This document shows, piece after piece, positions 19,572 through 28,744 of a stretch of DNA of 64,000 bases (the first letter of the stretch is position 1; each line of letters opens with the position of its first letter). The notes under the pieces are model-generated. The model was given only the letters and a program-made list of their open reading frames with translations, was not told the origin of the DNA and searched no databases. The stretch spans positions 168,968 to 232,967 of the forward strand of contig CAMZIQ010000001.1 in the NCBI GenBank assembly GCA_947307295.1, written 5' to 3'. Both the position numbers and the translations under genes were made by a program. The DNA comes from an uncultured Pseudomonadota bacterium. Its GTDB lineage: Bacteria; Pseudomonadota; Alphaproteobacteria; Rs-D84.

Positions 19572-19871
19572 AAGAGTTTGCCATTATTTTCGAGATAGTA
19601 TAAACCACCCCGTGCACACAAACACTAAATCTTCATTTAATATTTGTATGTGCCCTACTCTTTCTCTCGCTTTACTGATTGATTTGCATCAACCGGTTTT
19701 ATTTTTGATTGATATAAAAATCAATCGTTTGGATATGAGAATAATTTATAAGATTAATTTCAGTTTGCAACTAAATGTTAAATCTTTTTTTAACATTTAT
19801 TTTTTGACAACGATTCGTTTTTTCTCAGGTTTTTCGCACTTTGTATATACACTGTATATACATATAAAAAA
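19572..19871. promoter_or_regulatory. dnaA upstream region with clustered inverted repeats
   Basis: Perfect 11-bp inverted repeat TAAATGTTAAA/TTTAACATTTA (19772-19799), GATTGAT/ATCAATC (19707-19726), and two copies of the palindrome TGTATATACA 11 bp apart (19842-19862). Confidence 0.5.
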
Positions 19872-20882
19872 TTAATTTAAAACATATCCACCATCTTGTT
19901 TCTTTATCAAACCTTGTAATTCTAATACTACTAAATCAGCCTTGATTTCCGGAACCGTTTTTTTGACAAGATTTGCCAATACAGATTCTGAGACTGGAAT
20001 CATACCAATCTTATCTAAAACATCATTTTTATATGTCTGATTTTTTTTCTTAGTATCACGTTTTTCATCACCAAAAAATTCTTTTGACGACATACACAAA
20101 GTTGCTTCGCCACTTCGTATCAAAGAATTTGGTCCTGCACTTCGTGGGTCGCTTGGGTGTCCAGGTATTGCAAATACTGGCTTTTTATAATCAATTGCGA
20201 ATCGGGCTGTGGTCATACTGCCAGATTTCATATCTGCTTCACCTATGACTAATAATTCAGACAAGCCCGCAACCCATCGATTTCTTTGAACAAAATTTTG
20301 CGCATTTGGCTTCATACCAACAGGCATTTCACTTATCAGTGCGCCACGCTCTAAAATTTCGTAATAAAGTGATTCGTTTTCCAGCGGCCAAATATAATCT
20401 ACGCCCCCAGCCAACACCGCAATTGTTTGTGTGTTGCCCTTTGCCCTTAACGCGCCAACGTGTGCAGCAGAATCAGTTCCCATAGCCATACCAGAAACAA
20501 CCACATAATTATGTTCTGCAAAATTTTGTGCCAAATCAGATACAAAATTCATTCCTGCTGCCGTAGAATGACGAGTTCCAACCACAGCCACAGCAGTTTT
20601 TTTCAAAGCTTCAACATTTCCACGCACACTTATAACAATCGGATGGTTTTTTATATTTAATAATTGAATCGGATAATTCGAATCGGTATCAAATATATAT
20701 CTAATATTATTGTCAAAAGCCAAATCAATTTCGCGCTTTACAGTATCAATAAAAACATCATCTAAATGCAAAGATTCAATAATTGCGGAATCATCACCAT
20801 ACTGTTTTAACAAAGCGTTGTACTTTGCTGGACCAATTCCAGATGTTCTTAATATCAAAAGCTTCTTTAATAAATCATCCAT
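19872..20882 (-). CDS. dprA: DNA-processing protein DprA
   Basis: Rossmann-like VAVVGTRHSTAAGMNFV, VVSGMAMGTDSAAHVGAL, VLAGGVDYIWPLEN, FAIPGHPSDPRSAGPNSLIRSGEA. Confidence 0.95.
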   Translation of the reverse strand: MDDLLKKLLILRTSGIGPAKYNALLKQYGDDSAIIESLHLDDVFIDTVKREIDLAFDNNIRYIFDTDSNYPIQLLNIKNHPIVISVRGNVEALKKTAVAVVGTRHSTAAGMNFVSDLAQNFAEHNYVVVSGMAMGTDSAAHVGALRAKGNTQTIAVLAGGVDYIWPLENESLYYEILERGALISEMPVGMKPNAQNFVQRNRWVAGLSELLVIGEADMKSGSMTTARFAIDYKKPVFAIPGHPSDPRSAGPNSLIRSGEATLCMSSKEFFGDEKRDTKKKNQTYKNDVLDKIGMIPVSESVLANLVKKTVPEIKADLVVLELQGLIKKQDGGYVLN

Positions 20883-20886
20883 AACA

Positions 20887-20920
20887 AAAAAGATTGTAGA
20901 CGAAACTACAATCTTTTTTA
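20887..20920 (-). terminator. Rho-independent terminator
   Basis: AGATTGTAGacgaaaCTACAATCT with flanking A/T runs. Confidence 0.7.
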
Positions 20921-20941
20921 AGTAAAAAATTCACACAAAGA

Positions 20942-21469
20942 TTATTCTTCTATCCACATAAACACATAACGTTCATTCAAACGTTGTTGAAGCAATGGAT
21001 TATCTGTCCAATTGCTTTCTGGATTACCATTACTGATACGTATCATATCAAAACGCGGATCATCCAACTTTTCATCAACTTCATCTTTTGTATAATAATT
21101 ATTCACATTAACATTAGTAGTATTACCAGAAGAAGCCGCACTTGGTTTTGTCACACTATTATAAGAATGTGCAGGTGTTATCACAGGAAATCTTGAACCA
21201 GAATTTGTTGATGTTGTACTTGTGACAGAGCCACCAACCGTAGTCGGCGCAACAGTTTTTGCTTTTGCACGAACGGTTCCGATACGCGGACTGGCTGCAC
21301 TTGTTGTCTTTACCGCAGCAGATTTAGCTGGCAAAACCTTTGCCGACGCAGTTGAAGTCGGAACGGTTGTCCCTGGTGTGGCACTTTTACCACCCAGAAC
21401 CCTTACAGACGATGCTGCGAAAGCGGTCATTGGTATACACAACAAAACAAAAATCAAAAATTTTTTCAT
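20942..21469 (-). CDS. Secreted Ser/Thr/Ala-rich protein of unknown function
   Basis: Signal peptide MKKFLIFVLLCIPMTAFAA; low-complexity linker; NVNNYYTKDEVDEKLDD motif. Confidence 0.6.
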   Translation of the reverse strand: MKKFLIFVLLCIPMTAFAASSVRVLGGKSATPGTTVPTSTASAKVLPAKSAAVKTTSAASPRIGTVRAKAKTVAPTTVGGSVTSTTSTNSGSRFPVITPAHSYNSVTKPSAASSGNTTNVNVNNYYTKDEVDEKLDDPRFDMIRISNGNPESNWTDNPLLQQRLNERYVFMWIEE

Positions 21470-21482
21470 TTTTTAATCCTTT

Positions 21483-22241
21483 TTATTTCTTTTTAATAAA
21501 CTTGTTAATCAAAGCATCAGTAGCCGGATCATTTTTTTCATTTTCAAGTGTTTCTAGTGCCTTAATTATCTCGTCATATTTCGTAGGATTTGTGTCTCTC
21601 AGCGCCTCTAATCGAGCCACATACAATTCTTCGTTTGTAAGGGCCTTTTCGCCCATCACTTTTCCGCCAATCAACTTATTACCAAATGCTTCCATCACAC
21701 CAACACCAAGACCAGCACCACCAAGGGTACTTGCTACTATACCACCAACCCTGGCACCTTTCTTAGCATCTAATATACGTTTTTCCATTTCGTTTGCATT
21801 TGCCCAAGAACCACATTCAATAGTTTCGCCCCACATGAAATACCTTGCAGGCACATCTGCCACAGAAATTCTTGGATCATCAGATTTCAATTCTACACGC
21901 ACAAAACATACATTATTTTTCGGATTCGCTGTATCTTCAACCATACTGGCATAACCAGAAGTATCGCTGTACCGAGAAGCCCACACAAAAGTGTTTCCTA
22001 TACCAATATTATTATTGATACAAGCATTACGTTCTGCTTCGCGATTATCTTCTGCTTCTGAAACTGTAGCGGTACTAGTCGAAGTAGCACCAGGTGTCGC
22101 AGACGCATTAAGTTGATTAACAGATGCAGTATGACGTGCAGCCGGTCTCATCGCTTGACCATACATTGCAGGACGAGAATTCGCAGCTTCGGCACCGCTA
22201 AACAACATAGACAAAACAGCTATTGAGACTAAATATTTCAT
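21483..22241 (-). CDS. Secreted protein with glycine-zipper-like segment, unknown function
   Basis: Start likely MKYLVSIAVLSMLFSGAEAA at 22241; GARVGGIVASTLGGAGLGVGVMEAFGNKLIGGKVMG. Confidence 0.6.
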   Translation of the reverse strand: MKYLVSIAVLSMLFSGAEAANSRPAMYGQAMRPAARHTASVNQLNASATPGATSTSTATVSEAEDNREAERNACINNNIGIGNTFVWASRYSDTSGYASMVEDTANPKNNVCFVRVELKSDDPRISVADVPARYFMWGETIECGSWANANEMEKRILDAKKGARVGGIVASTLGGAGLGVGVMEAFGNKLIGGKVMGEKALTNEELYVARLEALRDTNPTKYDEIIKALETLENEKNDPATDALINKFIKKK

Positions 22242-22317
22242 ATTACTTTCCTTCTTTATACGAAACATTATATCACAAAATAGACTAAAAAACAAATAGA
22301 AATAAATTAAAAAAATA

Positions 22318-22905
22318 TTATTTTTTCCATTTCCATTCTATTTTTGATTCTTTGCCATGAATCAATCGTGAAATATTTTCCCTGTGTCGCCAAAAACAAA
22401 GCAAAGCTATAGCCAAAAAACCAAAACCAACACCAGTTCCAATAACAAAACCCAACACAGGCATTAAACAAAACACTACTGTTGCACCCGCAGAAGATAT
22501 TCCTGTTCCCAAAGAAACAATCAACCATTCAATTCCGCATATCACAAACAACAACGGATTCACAGCCATCAATACACCAAACAACGAAGAAATCCCTTTA
22601 CCCCCATGAAATTTCAGCCAAACTGGGAAACAATGCCCAACTATTGCGAAAAAGCCACACCACGCAGCAAAGCTTTCACCACCGACATAGCGCCCAATTA
22701 ATACTGCGATTATAGCTTTGAACATATCCAACAACCAAACCAGTCCAGCCAAACGCAATCCGCCCACACGCATAACATTCGTAGCACCAATATTGCCCGA
22801 ACCCACCTTTCTTATATCGCCCTTGTTAAAAAGTTTTGCAATAATCAATCCAAAAGGGATAGAACCCAACAAATAAGAAATTATTATTGAAAAAAAGTAT
22901 AACAT
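22318..22905 (-). CDS. plsY: Glycerol-3-phosphate acyltransferase PlsY
   Basis: YLLGSIPFGLIIAKL, GSGNIGATNVMRVGG, KFHGGKGISSLFGVLM motifs. Confidence 0.95.
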   Translation of the reverse strand: MLYFFSIIISYLLGSIPFGLIIAKLFNKGDIRKVGSGNIGATNVMRVGGLRLAGLVWLLDMFKAIIAVLIGRYVGGESFAAWCGFFAIVGHCFPVWLKFHGGKGISSLFGVLMAVNPLLFVICGIEWLIVSLGTGISSAGATVVFCLMPVLGFVIGTGVGFGFLAIALLCFWRHRENISRLIHGKESKIEWKWKK

Positions 22906-22979
22906 TATATTTTTCCTTGATTTTGTGTTTGTTTTTTATACAATAGCATAAAACCATTTAAAAATAAAAGGAAAATAAA

Positions 22980-23240
22980 GTGGCAAATCATAAATCTTGT
23001 AAAAAAAGAATTTTAGTGACAGCTAAAAAGAACGAAATCAACACAGCACGTCGCAGTGCTGTGAAAACAGCAACTAAAAAAGCATTAAAAGCAATTGAAT
23101 CCGGCGATAAAGCCGCTGCAATTGCCGCAACACGCGCAGCAGAAAGCAAAATCATGAAAGCTGCCGGCAAAACAATGCCAAAAAAGACTGCTGCACGCAA
23201 AGTTTCTCGTTTGACAAAGAAAGTTGCTAAAATTGCTTAA
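22980..23240 (+). CDS. rpsT: 30S ribosomal protein S20
   Basis: 86 aa, Lys/Ala-rich, ANHKSCKKRI...; GTG start. Confidence 0.93.
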   Translation: MANHKSCKKRILVTAKKNEINTARRSAVKTATKKALKAIESGDKAAAIAATRAAESKIMKAAGKTMPKKTAARKVSRLTKKVAKIA

Positions 23241-23282
23241 TGAATGAAGCACGTTTTTATCGTGCAAATTCACTTTCAGATA

Positions 23283-23310
23283 AAAAACCGCTCAATCGAG
23301 CGGTGTTTTT
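23283..23310 (+). terminator. Rho-independent terminator of rpsT
   Basis: aaaaaCCGCTCaatcGAGCGGtgttttt. Confidence 0.8.
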
Positions 23311-23332
23311 GTGCTAAAGCTTATTATAAAAC

Positions 23333-23360
23333 TTGCATTTTACGGAAAATATTATATAAT
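23333..23360 (+). promoter_or_regulatory. Sigma70-type promoter for tRNA-Lys
   Basis: TTGCAT-N16-TATAAT ending 18 bp before the tRNA. Confidence 0.65.
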
Positions 23361-23378
23361 CAATCGCAGTAAAGTTTT

Positions 23379-23454
23379 GGATGCGTAGCTCAGTTGGTAG
23401 AGCAACTGACTCTTAATCAGTGGGTCCAGGGTTCGAATCCCTGCGCGTCCACCA
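23379..23454 (+). tRNA. tRNA-Lys(CTT), CCA encoded
   Basis: GGATGCG...CGCGTCC acceptor, anticodon loop CTCTTAA, GGTTCGAATCC T-arm, terminal ACCA. Confidence 0.95.
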
Positions 23455-23461
23455 CAAATAA

Positions 23462-23489
23462 TAAAACACCCGTAGTGGTGTTTTTTATT
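23462..23489 (+). terminator. Rho-independent terminator after tRNA-Lys
   Basis: aaAACACCcgtagtGGTGTTtttt. Confidence 0.65.
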
Positions 23490-23640
23490 TGAGTAGCGCA
23501 ACATGATAAGAAGCCTCAAAGCGTTTTTTATTCAATACTAGTATTTTATTAAATATTACCCTAGGCATTCAAACCTGACGATATTTCAAATATTTTAAGA
23601 TAATATATTTGTGTAAACCCAAAAATCAAAAGGAGAAAAA

Positions 23641-24204
23641 ATGAAAAACAAAACCCTATTTTTGCTGGCATCACTTTGCAGCGTATGTTTGCTAACTAGT
23701 GCTTGCACTACATGCCCAACACAAACTCATGATAATCATGGCTATCACGAACAACAGCAACACAAAAACAAACATCACAAAAAACACAAGAAACAACATA
23801 ATGAACCAATCGTATTTCAACAGAACTATTCCGCATCTGATATAGACAGCGTTTCCGCAAAAATGTCAACACGTAGCAATCAAGGTGGCGAAGTAGAAAT
23901 GGGAATGATTTGGTTTCAAGAAACACCTGATGGTTTAAAAATGACGGCTGATTTAGTATATTTACGTCCAAACAAAACATATACAGCCGAAATTTATCAA
24001 TGTGGCGCATGCAACGACAACACATGCTGTGCAGTAGAAGCAATGTCTGTCGATTTGCCACAATTAAAAGTAAACAATGAAAACGAACGTTTAAAAGAAT
24101 CTTATATAGTCCGTGGATTAACCGCAACCCAATTAAACAATGCAAAGTTAGTATTAACACGTGACGATGGATACAAAGCCGCATGGGGCACATTGAAACA
24201 ATAA
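23641..24204 (+). CDS. His/Lys-rich lipoprotein of unknown function
   Basis: Lipobox LLTSACTT; HDNHGYHEQQQHKNKHHKKHKKQHNE; Cys motifs CGACNDNTCC. Confidence 0.7.
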   Translation: MKNKTLFLLASLCSVCLLTSACTTCPTQTHDNHGYHEQQQHKNKHHKKHKKQHNEPIVFQQNYSASDIDSVSAKMSTRSNQGGEVEMGMIWFQETPDGLKMTADLVYLRPNKTYTAEIYQCGACNDNTCCAVEAMSVDLPQLKVNNENERLKESYIVRGLTATQLNNAKLVLTRDDGYKAAWGTLKQ

Positions 24205-24235
24205 AAATCATTGCAAAAACAAAAAAACAAAAAAA

Positions 24236-24264
24236 ACATGGGGCGATTTCGCCCCTGTTTTTTT
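24236..24264 (+). terminator. Rho-independent terminator
   Basis: GGGGCGatttCGCCCCtgttttttt. Confidence 0.75.
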
Positions 24265-24287
24265 ATCTGATTTTCAACACTATAAAA

Positions 24288-25358
24288 TCAATACGCCGAC
24301 CTTAACAATAGCGAAGATCGCTTGTTCGCCTCCCAAATTGTTTCAATAGCATCTGCAACAGGTTTGCCCCCGGCTTCCAATAAATTAATGTTTCCTGCAC
24401 CTTTAGCATGATTACTACCACCAATTGTAAGAAAACCCTTTGTATGAATAGCCATTAAATTACCATTATTATCAAACACCCCACCACCAGAATTACCACT
24501 CCACATTTGACAAGCAGATTCTACATTGACAATGTGATAACCGTTCGTTTTATATTTACAATATGAAACTTTTAGTTTATTTCCATCATAAAACATATCG
24601 TTATAATATGATTTTTCTTCACTTTGCAAATAAGTCATAAATTCTTTGGGATATACAGAACGTATTTCTATTCCGCCTTTATCCCAACCATACGAAGCTT
24701 CATTCCCCTTAGAAACAATGCCTTTTCTGTCTTTTAAATATTTAATATATTTATTTTTAAAATTATTTATTTCCGCATTACTCATAATTTTAAGACCACC
24801 ATACCCAATAAGTCGTGCATTATAAGACGCATCAGCATTATCAGAATATTTGGCTTTACCGCTAAGCGAAACCCAATCAGTATCAGAAAATTTTTCATAT
24901 AAAGTTGTTTTAAAACGACTATCCACAGAAGCAGGAATAAGCTCGTAAATCGCCCAATCTTCAGAAGTAGCTTTATCATTCACAACATCATAATCACCAT
25001 AGTCAAAAGGTTTCATATAAAAATAATCTCCATTCTGCATCCTTATTGTTATCTTATCTTTTACAACACCTGTTTTCCCATTGGCGACACAATGTTTCGC
25101 AGTATACACATATTTTTTTTGTTTAAAAACATTGCCTATATTAACTATCGTTCCTGTACAATAAACACTATCACCATCCACCAAAGCAACCACAGCACTA
25201 TACGGTTCCACTGCTGCTTGCACAGCTGTCACATAACAACGTTTATCAACAGTATATTGATTTGCATATTTTCTATTTTCAACACAACCATCCAAAGCCG
25301 CCCAAACAGATACGGGCACAAACATAAAAAATGATAATAATATTACTATTCGTTTCAT
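24288..25358 (-). CDS. Secreted trypsin-like serine protease A
   Basis: Signal peptide; VYTAKHCVANG (His), SEDWAIYEL (Asp), MWSGNSGGGVFDNNGNLMAIHT (Ser). Confidence 0.85.
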   Translation of the reverse strand: MKRIVILLSFFMFVPVSVWAALDGCVENRKYANQYTVDKRCYVTAVQAAVEPYSAVVALVDGDSVYCTGTIVNIGNVFKQKKYVYTAKHCVANGKTGVVKDKITIRMQNGDYFYMKPFDYGDYDVVNDKATSEDWAIYELIPASVDSRFKTTLYEKFSDTDWVSLSGKAKYSDNADASYNARLIGYGGLKIMSNAEINNFKNKYIKYLKDRKGIVSKGNEASYGWDKGGIEIRSVYPKEFMTYLQSEEKSYYNDMFYDGNKLKVSYCKYKTNGYHIVNVESACQMWSGNSGGGVFDNNGNLMAIHTKGFLTIGGSNHAKGAGNINLLEAGGKPVADAIETIWEANKRSSLLLRSAY

Positions 25359-25361
25359 TAT

Positions 25362-25808
25362 TTAATTTCGTTCACCACGTCCTGCATCCATGCGAGCGTT
25401 TTGACGTTTATTTAACTCCGTTTGCATCAAATCACGAGTGTTTTTAATTTCCCTGTACGCTGTACGTGCTTCAAAACGTTCTTCGGGATTAGTTTCATCT
25501 GAATCAATAGTTTTTTGTAGTTCAGCCAAAACTTCATCACTATCTTTTATATATCTTATCAATTCTTTTTCAGACATACTTCGTATTTCTTCTTTTAAAC
25601 GATTGTCAAACGAATCGTAATTTTGTTCAATCGCAGGTTGCACACTAACAACATCGTCTTTATGTTTTTTAAATTCTTTTTCAATCTTTTTTGGTTCTTG
25701 CGCTGTTTGATTAGATTTATTGTTATTATATACAAAACTACCAACAGCCATACCACTTAGCAGTAAAGCTATTAACCCACCTGTTTTAAACTTATTTACT
25801 TTTTTCAT
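25362..25808 (-). CDS. Membrane-anchored coiled-coil protein of unknown function
   Basis: N-terminal TM GGLIALLLSGMAVGSFVY followed by a charged helical region. Confidence 0.55.
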   Translation of the reverse strand: MKKVNKFKTGGLIALLLSGMAVGSFVYNNNKSNQTAQEPKKIEKEFKKHKDDVVSVQPAIEQNYDSFDNRLKEEIRSMSEKELIRYIKDSDEVLAELQKTIDSDETNPEERFEARTAYREIKNTRDLMQTELNKRQNARMDAGRGERN

Positions 25809-25846
25809 ATTTTAGCCCTTTTATTTTTTATAATTTCATATTCATC

Positions 25847-26734
25847 CTAAAACAAATTTGCATCTCGTATAATTTCATCTACTTCTTCATAATATATTTC
25901 TGGCTTTGTTGCCAAAGTACTAGCATCTTTTGTTTGACCGATATCACTTTTTTCTGCCCAACACAAAATACCTATATCGGTTAATCTGTCATCAGCTATC
26001 AAAGCACTGCCAGAAACACCAGGCGCACCAGGACAATCTGTGTATATTTTATCTTTAATATCAACAACACCACAACCTTCGCGAATTTTCATATTTTCAC
26101 CATCATCAAATATGCAAGACAAAAGATTTTTGGATGAACAACGAACACAATTTTCTTTTCTGGATTCTGTACAAGAATACCCTCTTATCAGTTCCAATTC
26201 TATATCCGATATCGTTTGGTCTATGGTCGCAGCCGACAATGCGCCATTTTTTTGAAGATAATTTTTATACACATTTTTAATAATATTTAATTCATCATTA
26301 TTCAACACTTTTAATCCATCATAACCTATGATCATTAAATTTTTATCCATTACCGATGTGTCACTTAATTCTAAAACATCACCAGTGAAAGCATTTACAT
26401 CCAAAACCATCGCATAGTCCGCATATGGACTGTCATTTTTTGGCAAAAGAACTGCCCCTGTATGTTTTTTGCCATCTGTTGTATAATAATCTACTTTACC
26501 ATATTGGTTGACAGATTCGACCACGTGCCGACAAGTTAGAATTATGTCATCAGATACGAATGTCCCCGTCCCGTTGCTGATTGGACCTTTTATATGAACC
26601 ACTGTATTGAATGGGAATTGTGATTTTTCTGCTTCCGTCACATACCTTCGTATATCACCAGACGAACCAACCATATGCCCAAAACACATTACCGGTAAAA
26701 ACAATAACATCAAAGAAAATATTATTCTTTTCAT
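25847..26734 (-). CDS. Secreted trypsin-like serine protease B
   Basis: Signal peptide; IILTCRHVVESV, SPYADYAMVLDV, CPGAPGVSGSALIADD. Confidence 0.8.
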   Translation of the reverse strand: MKRIIFSLMLLFLPVMCFGHMVGSSGDIRRYVTEAEKSQFPFNTVVHIKGPISNGTGTFVSDDIILTCRHVVESVNQYGKVDYYTTDGKKHTGAVLLPKNDSPYADYAMVLDVNAFTGDVLELSDTSVMDKNLMIIGYDGLKVLNNDELNIIKNVYKNYLQKNGALSAATIDQTISDIELELIRGYSCTESRKENCVRCSSKNLLSCIFDDGENMKIREGCGVVDIKDKIYTDCPGAPGVSGSALIADDRLTDIGILCWAEKSDIGQTKDASTLATKPEIYYEEVDEIIRDANLF

Positions 26735-26736
26735 GA

Positions 26737-27687
26737 CTACAAAACATCCTCACAACGTTGTGCGGCTTCCATTAACTTTTTTGTTAATGTAATAAGTGAA
26801 ATATTTAACCCGGTTTCCACCGCACCAGTTGCTATATTAGCGCCAGCCATCACATTAGACGCCACATTCAAAGCACGTTCTTTCTTTTTATCTTCTTCGG
26901 ACATTGAAATTTTACTTTCCAAACTCATATAATTATCTGAATTTGCCGCCGCGCTAGTTCCTGTGCCGACAATGCCAATAGCAGTTCCAGCAATAGATGT
27001 TCCCATTACGCCTTTCATGCGCTTTTCAATTTTTTCAATATCTTTAACATCTATTTGATTACACCAAGTTTTTATGCCATTAAGTTTTTTCACTACCAAG
27101 GCATCATTGGGATTAATCCCCGATCTTTGTAATTCCATCGAAACATCTTTAACTGCATTAACCATTTCATTACATGCTGTTATATGTTGCACTAAATCAG
27201 ATTGATTCACATTTATTCCAGACATTATCGCAGACGCTAAATTAGTCCCGATTGTCCCAGCCATCAATCCAGTACGCCAATTTCCAGCCGTTTTTGCTTT
27301 ATCAACTTCTTCTTGCAATTGCATCAGTTCCGCAATTTGTCCAAAAGGCACAACAACTTCATTAAAAAATGTATTTAAATCCATAGCTTCAACACTACCA
27401 GAATCACACCCCCCAGCATCACATATTTTTTTAATCAATCTGTCTATTTCTTCTTCGTGCTGATTTTTCTTTATCCCCGCTACCAGCGCACCACCGGCCG
27501 CCACCGTACCAACAGCGGTCACCGCTGTATTAGCCTTTGATATATTAGCAACCTTTGCAATTTCATCTGATATTCCAGAACATGTGATACGTGCAGCTTC
27601 ATAAATTTGTTCTGCTTTACCAAGCGTATTTTCTGCAAAAACTGGTGTTAAAAAAAACACAAATAATATCGACAATATTCTTTTCAT
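26737..27687 (-). CDS. Secreted 4-Cys glycine-zipper-like protein, paralogue 2
   Basis: NTAVTAVGTVAAGGALVAGI, TGLMAGTIGTNLASAIMSGINV, GVMGTSIAGTAIGIVGTGTSAAANSD, C-terminal AAQRCEDVL; parallels the 43962 ORF. Confidence 0.75.
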   Translation of the reverse strand: MKRILSILFVFFLTPVFAENTLGKAEQIYEAARITCSGISDEIAKVANISKANTAVTAVGTVAAGGALVAGIKKNQHEEEIDRLIKKICDAGGCDSGSVEAMDLNTFFNEVVVPFGQIAELMQLQEEVDKAKTAGNWRTGLMAGTIGTNLASAIMSGINVNQSDLVQHITACNEMVNAVKDVSMELQRSGINPNDALVVKKLNGIKTWCNQIDVKDIEKIEKRMKGVMGTSIAGTAIGIVGTGTSAAANSDNYMSLESKISMSEEDKKKERALNVASNVMAGANIATGAVETGLNISLITLTKKLMEAAQRCEDVL

Positions 27688-27747
27688 AAAACATCCTCTC
27701 TATAGATATATATTATCTCATAAAACCCCAATAAACTCAATCGATTT

Positions 27748-28740
27748 TTATTTACCAAAAAATTCATCCAACAGTTTTTTCCCGACATCTTCTGGTCGTT
27801 CTTCTTGTTTTACATCTTTCAATTCTGGGTGAAATATAAATATACTATCAGGATTAGGATACAAAGCTTCGCTTTTTACCCCTCTTGCATGTGCAGGCCC
27901 CATTATAAAATTCATTCCTTTTGTCATTATACCCATAACATTTCCATCTTCATCGAAAATACCACTGCCAGAATTTCCATTCCATATTTGACAACCTGTC
28001 ATTTTTCCAACGCTAGAATACTTACACGAAGATAATTGCATACCACTTTGACCAAATATAGTGTCATAATATTCTTTGTTATTTACCTTCAAATCATCTA
28101 TGAAACTTTTTGCGATTGCATTACTAACCAAAATGCCATGAGTTGGAATATATCCAAGCTCAGGACGTTTCCTTCCTTTTACAAAATCATTTTGATATTC
28201 AAGATATCTTTTTCTAAATTCTTCGACCTGTTCATCACTTACAATTTTCAAAGAACTATACCCAGCTATCACAGCATCATAATTTCCCATATTCTTAAAT
28301 TTTTTACTTATATAAACAGACTTTAAATCTGGATGTTTTTCTTTATTTATGTGATATATAGCCCAATCTCTATCATCTGTACCAACCATCTCTTTCTTCA
28401 CAAAAAAACGCTTACTGCCATTGACCGAAGTAAGAACTATACTGGCTGTTCCGCCGAAATCGTTCTGCACACAATGTTTCGCAGTATATAAATATAACTC
28501 ACCTTTTTTTTCTACTATGACACCACTACAATAAATTCCATCCATAATATCTTTCAACGAAGCCACAGCATTAAAAGGCTTTGTTTGCTTTTGGGCTTCT
28601 GTCACATAACAACGTTTATCAATAGTATAAGGATTGTCTGGGCTGTTATCATATTTGCCATCAATACAGCCATCCCTTACTGCAAAAACAGATGCAGGCA
28701 TAAACATTAAAAACGATAAAAATAATATTATTCTTTTCAT
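27748..28740 (-). CDS. Secreted trypsin-like serine protease C
   Basis: Signal peptide; LYTAKHCVQND, DRDWAIYHI, IWNGNSGSGIFDEDGNVMGIMTKG; N-terminus DGCI...YTIDKRCYVTEAQ matches protease A. Confidence 0.85.
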   Translation of the reverse strand: MKRIILFLSFLMFMPASVFAVRDGCIDGKYDNSPDNPYTIDKRCYVTEAQKQTKPFNAVASLKDIMDGIYCSGVIVEKKGELYLYTAKHCVQNDFGGTASIVLTSVNGSKRFFVKKEMVGTDDRDWAIYHINKEKHPDLKSVYISKKFKNMGNYDAVIAGYSSLKIVSDEQVEEFRKRYLEYQNDFVKGRKRPELGYIPTHGILVSNAIAKSFIDDLKVNNKEYYDTIFGQSGMQLSSCKYSSVGKMTGCQIWNGNSGSGIFDEDGNVMGIMTKGMNFIMGPAHARGVKSEALYPNPDSIFIFHPELKDVKQEERPEDVGKKLLDEFFGK

Positions 28741-28744
28741 CTTT

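Noticed and set aside
19572-19871. Calling this region a confirmed oriC
   Set aside because: No canonical DnaA boxes found, gene strand bias does not switch here, and dnaA is not adjacent to oriC in many bacteria; kept only as a regulatory/origin candidate.
22307-22528. 73-aa Cys/Phe/Trp-rich ORF overlapping plsY
   Set aside because: Alternate frame of plsY on the same strand; no independent support.
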